Source: Bugula neritina (taxonomy: Eukaryota; Bryozoa; Gymnolaemata; Cheilostomatida; Bugulidae). Taken from it: 64,000 nt of DNA. Both the position numbers and the translations under genes were made by a program. The notes beneath the pieces are model-generated. The model was not told the origin of the DNA and did no database searches. It worked only from the letters and a program-made list of their open reading frames with translations. Shown one piece after another: positions 59,601 to 64,000 of the stretch (its first letter is position 1; the number at the start of each line of letters is the position of its first letter). The stretch is taken from NCBI GenBank assembly GCA_964035545.1, contig OZ037766.1:26564343-26628342 (forward strand), in the 5' to 3' direction.

Positions 59601-61622
59601 TAGTAGTTGTGTGCATATAGTGTAGTAGTTGTGTGCATACAGTGTAGTAGTTGTGTGTATGCAGTGTAGTAGTTGTGTGTATGCAGTGTAGTAGCTGTGT
59701 GCATATAGTGTAGTAGTTGTGTGTATATAGTGTAGTAGTCGTGTGTATACAGTGTAGTAGTTGTGTGTATATAGTGTAGTAGTTGTGTGTATATAGTGTA
59801 GTAGTCGTGTGTATACAGTGTAGTAGTTGTGTGTATATAGTGTAGTAGCTGTGTGTATATAGTGTAGTAGTTGTGTGCATATAGTGTAGTAGTTGTGTGT
59901 ATATAGTGTAGTTGTTGTGTGTATACAGTGTAGTAGTTGTGTGCATATAGTGTAGTAGCTGTGTGCATATAGTGTAGTAGTTGTGTGCATATAGTGTAGT
60001 AGTTGTGTGTATATAGTGTAGTAGTTGTGTGTATACAGTGTAGTAGTTGTGTGTATATAGTGTAGTAGCTGTGTGCATATAGTGTAGTAGCTGTGTGCAT
60101 ATAGTGTAGTAGTTGTGTGCATATAGTGTAGTAGTTGTGTGCATATAGTGTAGTAGTTGTGTGTATACAGTGTAGTAGTCGTGTGCATATAGTGTAGTAG
60201 TCGTGTGTATATAGTGTAGTAGCTGTGTGTATATAGTGTAGTAGCTGTGTGTATATAGTGTAGTAGTTGTGCGTATATAGTGTAGTAGTTGTGTGCATAC
60301 AGTGTAGTAGTTGTGTGCATACAGTGTAGTAGTTGTGTGCATATAGTGTAGTAGTTGTGTATATAGTATAGTAGTTGTGTGTATATAGTGTAGTAGTTGT
60401 GTGCATACAGTGTAGTAGTTGTGTGCATACAGTGTAGTAGTTGTGTGCATATAGTGTAGTAGTTGTGTATATAGTATAGTAGTTGTGTGTATACAATGTA
60501 GTAACTGTGTGTATACAATGTATTTGTTGTTTGCATACAGTATCCTTGTAATGTAAAATATGTGTTTTGTAGGAGGCAGAGCTACTTCAACAGTTTATTG
60601 ACTACATCAAGGTATGTATGGTGTTGTTTTACACTTACGTTGTGTTTATTTCTTGTTGAATCATTTCTTCTCTAATGTGAAGGTCAACGCCCTTTATATC
60701 CTGTTCTGTTTGCGAGTACTATTTAGCTTGACTATATTTATTGAACTATTGAACTATTTATTGATTATATTCACTAAACAATTATATAATATTGTTTGTA
60801 GAAAAACAAGGTCATGGTAATAGAGGATTTAGCTGCTCAGTTTAATATAAAAACCCAGGTAATGTGTATAGTTTTATAAAACGTGTGCTCTCTCTAGTTT
60901 GTTGCTTTCATTGTGATAATTTATTAGACTCTAGCAATTCTAATTCTCTTGTCGAATAACCAGAACTAACACCTTCTGTAATAGTAGATGTGAACTTACA
61001 ATCCTATCATTCTGTTAATAGTTATAGATATGACCTTTGGTCATAAATCCATTAATTGTTGGTCAAATTCTATATTGGCTTGAAATTTTATGAAATACAG
61101 TCAAATCAATACCACACATTCTTCCAGTTACATTGCTTGTAGAGTGAAAGTAAAGTCAACTTTTAGTCCACTTTATTACTTACTATTTTGGCGGTTAGCT
61201 CAACGTTGCAGAAATTGCAATATCCAAATTAACTTTAAAATTGAAAAAACTAGTTTTTATATAATTTCATACATAGTGTTTCACCTGCGTGAAGCTATGA
61301 TATAACTTAATAGACATCAGTGAATCATTGTTCCAACTCTGTTTAGCTTATTTTCTGTGCTACTGACTGTATTGTTTGAAGAGTGATCATTTATATGTCT
61401 ATGCAGGCAGCCATAGAGAGAATTGAGGCACTCATGTTAGATGGAACTCTCACTGGAGTACTAGACGATCGCGGAAAGTTTATCTACATCACCATGGAAG
61501 AGTTGCAATCTGTAGCCAAGTTTATCAAACAGAGAGGTCGTGTTTCAATACAAGAACTAGCGGAATCCAGTAATAAGTTAATTAGATTGACTCCTGAGTC
61601 TGGTCCAGTAGAAGTGCAATAG
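56689..61622 (+). CDS. DDRGK1: DDRGK domain-containing protein 1 (UFBP1), 305 aa, 9 exons
   Basis: ER-membrane adaptor of the UFM1 ligase complex (with UFL1 and CDK5RAP3) in ribosome UFMylation and ER quality control. Exons 56689-56776, 56993-57094, 57503-57562, 57746-57879, 58153-58254, 58842-58961, 60573-60611, 60802-60858 and 61407-61622 sum to 918 nt in frame. The vertebrate protein is about 314 residues. Residues 4-25 are the membrane anchor ([20 protein letters not shown]). Residues about 70-190 form a long charged Lys/Glu/Arg helix ([27 protein letters not shown]). The C-terminal winged-helix region carries the name-giving [10 protein letters not shown] (about 253-262), then [20 protein letters not shown]. 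The exon 6-7 intron contains a roughly 1.55-kb minisatellite, and the exon 4-5 intron a VTPP-coding repeat. A likely poly(A) signal is ATTAAA at 61874. Confidence 0.97.
57905..58025 (+). repeat. Proline-coding short repeat after DDRGK1 exon 4
   Basis: Seven or so copies of a 15-bp CTGTCACACCACCTG-like unit, starting about 25 bp past the exon 4 donor. The exon 4 frame stays open through it for 47 codons (VTPP/ITPP repeats) to a TAA at 58021. Confidence 0.8.
58364..58577. mobile_element. Truncated MITE of the GTAGGGCCACA family
   Basis: Left end GCGTAGGGCCACACGG preceded by TTA. The following AAAATTTGCACCACAAGTAG, GTGTCCGCTGTA and CTCACTCGCTTTCAATATAA match the 36762 element. The right half is absent: a (TA)n/(ACATAT)n tract begins at 58582. 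Confidence 0.7.
58582..58665. repeat. (TA)n and (ACATAT)n microsatellite
   Basis: TATATATA followed by ACACATATACATACACATAT repeats in the DDRGK1 exon 5-6 intron. Confidence 0.93.
58968..60525. repeat. Large 22-bp minisatellite (TGTAGTAGTTGTGTGTATATAG)
   Basis: About 70 copies with a few recurring variants: TTG or CTG or TCG at one site, GTGTAT or GTGCAT at another, ATATAG or ATACAG at a third. Blocks of several units recur (for example around 59330-59460, 59460-59520 and 59700-59800), showing higher-order duplication. It begins 7 bp after the exon 6 donor and runs to about 48 bp before exon 7. Open frames of 490-570 codons on the minus strand come from this repeat and are not genes. Confidence 0.97.
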
Positions 61623-62831
61623 ATTTTGGTGAAAAGGTAACTGCAACAGTGTTCTAGACCCATTCCTGCAAAATTTAAGCGTTTTATAAGCTATAAACTA
61701 GAAATGTTGTTAACTAACCAAGTACAATAGATCTGATGTTAGTTTTCTTTATTATAGCTTCAAAAATATGTTTTTATCTGACCACTTTTTTTTACTCTGG
61801 CTAAACAAATTTGATGAAGATTTTTGTAATTTTAAACTTCTCAACATGTTAGAAGCTCTGTTATATTTTGTATATTAAAGGAAACTTTGTTTTTAAAAAA
61901 AATGAGTTTTAATGATTTAATTTTGATGAGCTAGAAAATTTAACACTTCATTGCAAAGTCATTTTAGCCTACTGTTGTCGCGGAAAGACTTCATTAAGGC
62001 TGTTATTTTCATATACTAAAGTTATAATAGTATATAGACTAATAGATAGATACCAACTATTTTGAAAATAATTATATACCAGAAAAACATGTATTTATAT
62101 TTCCAAAACTGAGCATATATTATATATTTTATTTGTTGTTGATTCTTATTGTTGAATTTGTTTTTATACCTTTGCACATGTCTTGACTTTATGTTTATAA
62201 GTGATAAATTGGAGTTACTAAAATACTAGATGTTCATTTATGAGCTACGCTTTTCATCCAAATTGGTAATGCTTCTCCCTCGAACAGGAAACTTAATAAA
62301 CAAATAGTAAATAAAGACTATACTATTGTTACCATGCCACATTTTGTGTTACGAGAGTGTGTCCATAGCTGCTTTTTTATATTTCTGTCAGAATGATATT
62401 TAATATGACAATACATATAATATGATGAAAAATATGCCTCCTACATAATTAATTAAGGGTATAGGTACAAATTTATTCAGAAAAATAATGAGCATTTCAA
62501 TCTATGAAAACAGTAGGTCACAATTTCAACTCACGCTTATATATTAGATAGCTGAATAAGTCTTGGTGTAGTGATAAATCTGGGCAAATGCACGTGTATT
62601 GATAAAAAAAAACAACAAATAGTATAAAAAAAACATGCTGTTGAGTTGGAGGAGCAAGTGACCGTGTCAGAGCATTAAAAGTATTTAAAACTTTTTCCTT
62701 CAAGACTTTTCCCTTAACTGTCAATAAAACAATACCAACTAAACCTTTCTATAAGCTATTGCTGCTGAACAAGACACAAAATTCCTTGCTAACGATTAAC
62801 AGTGAGGCAACAATTGAAGTACATTGTAAAG
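61623..62831. other. Convergent 3' region of DDRGK1 and TIMM10B
   Basis: AT-rich 3' UTRs. ATTAAA at 61874-61879 (plus) and AATAAA on the minus strand at 62472-62477 are candidate poly(A) signals. No other gene seen. Confidence 0.55.
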
Positions 62832-63623
62832 CTAAGTGGGACTAGGTTCAGATTGATTTTGAGATGCCACTATCTTCTGCATCTGGATTTCTTGTTCTCT
62901 AAGCAAGTTGTCTTGTTTTTTAGCTTGAAGTTCCGAGAAAATAACCATTAGTCTATTGTTTGACTGTAGATGTTTCCAGAAACAGTTGTGTGTGCACATC
63001 GCCTGAAATAAAATTTAATTTAGAAATTTTGTTAGTTTTTAAAAAACTCCACATGAATTATATATGCAAGATATTATTTTCATGAACAACACAACTTGAT
63101 AAAACTTTACTGAGATTAGAAAAAACCTAGCATATTATCATTCACCCGTTATCATTACACAAAAGCTCTTTCTTAAATATAATTTGATGATTACAACTTA
63201 CTTCGGAGTTGTTCAACTTTCTTTGATTCATATCGTAGACACAAGAGTTGAAACAGTTCTCGGTAATTCTGTTGTACATCATCATAAGGTCTCGAAACTA
63301 CAAACAAAGCCTTTATTTTAGATTAAAACTTCTCTTTTATAGTACAAGTAAACAGTTGCATAAAAAAACTTTAGTACATTAACAATGCAAGTTCCTAAAA
63401 ATTCAAGATACAGGCTGGCAAGAAAGAACTTGCAGTTGAGATTTTAATATAATTATGCTGTTCTTAGGAAATCTTTATGTATTTGCATTCGACAGAAACT
63501 TTTTGAAAAACTTCAATTATTAATTCAATATTTGAATTTCAGCTCCACTAACAAAAACTTGAAGTTTAAAACTTTGGTATTGATTTATCAAAAAAGAAAA
63601 CTTACTTGAGTAGCATGATCCAT
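62832..63623 (-). CDS. TIMM10B: Small Tim chaperone TIMM10B (Tim9b), 94 aa, 3 exons
   Basis: Intermembrane-space chaperone subunit associated with the TIM22 carrier translocase. Exons 63606-63623, 63202-63297 and 62832-63002 join in frame (285 nt). The N-terminus (MDHATQFRDLMMMYNRITENCFNSC, described here in two parts) has the family's FRDFLxxYNxMTExCF pattern. The twin CX3C motifs are CFNSC (residues 21-25) and CTHNC (41-45), 15 residues apart. After that NNRLMVIFSELQ matches the conserved helix, then a polar tail (QSEPSPT). The FRDL start and long tail favour TIMM10B over TIMM9 or TIMM10. The first exon is only 18 nt. A 5' untranslated intron is likely: acceptor TTTTCAG at about 63680. Confidence 0.88.
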
Positions 63624-64000
63624 GGTGATGTAATTTTAGAGTTTTTTTATAATCTGCCTTGAATAATACTGTGAATTATCTGAAAACAAACAAAGTATTT
63701 AGATGTAAAGTAAACAATTACAATACAATAATCGAATACTGTTGGGTAAATATTTATTGCCATAGTTCTCCACTAACTCGTGCAAAAAATTGGCTCTTTG
63801 AAAGAGCCAACCTCAAATGGTAGGAAACAGCCATGATCATCTAAATTACTTCAATGATTAGTCATTAAACCAAACATTTTCAATTCACATCAAAATTAAA
63901 TTAGTTAATCTATACACCGACAAATATATTTTTATTCCAACAATGACAAGCTCTTTAGAGACTTTAATTCTCACCCTAGCTAGTCACTTAGATAAAAAAT
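63624..64000. other. TIMM10B upstream region
   Basis: Includes a likely untranslated exon end near 63680. Nothing else recognised up to the window edge. Confidence 0.5.

Noticed and set aside
58818-60536. Very long minus-strand open frames (490-570 codons) with [10 protein letters not shown] repeats
   Set aside because: They are translations of the 22-bp minisatellite in a DDRGK1 intron. The frame stays open in all three phases because the unit lacks stops. Not a protein gene.

Overview
This window comes from an animal nuclear genome. It is AT-rich, its genes are split by many GT-AG introns, and it carries microsatellites, minisatellites, a tRNA-derived SINE family and several short inverted-repeat transposons. 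The gene content (importin-5, NDUFC2, DDRGK1, TIMM10B, an HNK-1-type carbohydrate sulfotransferase) together with a cluster of small cysteine-rich secreted peptides suggests an invertebrate, perhaps a lophotrochozoan. I could not fix the taxon. I built all gene models by hand from splice sites, reading-frame continuity and family knowledge; there is no transcript evidence.

Layout. 1-7.2 kb is mostly non-coding, with a three-exon gene for an unrecognised 118-residue membrane protein on the minus strand (3116-4611). 7.2-21.4 kb holds a complete 25-exon importin-5 gene on the minus strand (1092 residues). 22.7-25.5 kb holds a seven-exon minus-strand gene for a RhoGAP-like protein of 299 residues whose arginine finger appears to be replaced by Thr. 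27.6-29.2 kb holds an intronless plus-strand gene of 533 residues with two apparent copies of a beta-rich module and a Gln/Ser/Pro-rich tail. 29.6-41.9 kb is a tandem array of three segments of about 3-4 kb. Each segment carries one minus-strand gene for a small secreted peptide with a CxxxC...CxC pattern. 46.9-51.0 kb is a five-exon sulfotransferase gene (+). 51.9-54.9 kb is a three-exon NDUFC2-like complex I gene (-). 56.7-61.6 kb is a nine-exon DDRGK1 gene (+), with a roughly 1.55 kb, 22-bp-unit minisatellite in one intron. 62.8-63.6 kb is a three-exon TIMM10B gene (-).

The most interesting region is the 29.6-41.9 kb array. Signal peptides, splice sites, 5' untranslated exon, TATA region and poly(A) signals are nearly the same in the three copies. 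The mature peptides keep every cysteine but agree at only about half of their positions, the pattern expected of a rapidly diversifying defensin-like or other effector family. One copy has lost its stop codon and gained a tail with an extra cysteine. The array also acts as a natural experiment: empty sites in sister copies define two transposon insertions to the base, one with a TA and one with a TTA target duplication.

A second unusual pattern is that many minisatellites lie directly against exon boundaries. At least two of them, in importin-5, contain copies of the splice site itself.

The housekeeping genes do not form one pathway. NDUFC2 and TIMM10B are both mitochondrial, and DDRGK1 acts in UFMylation at the ER.
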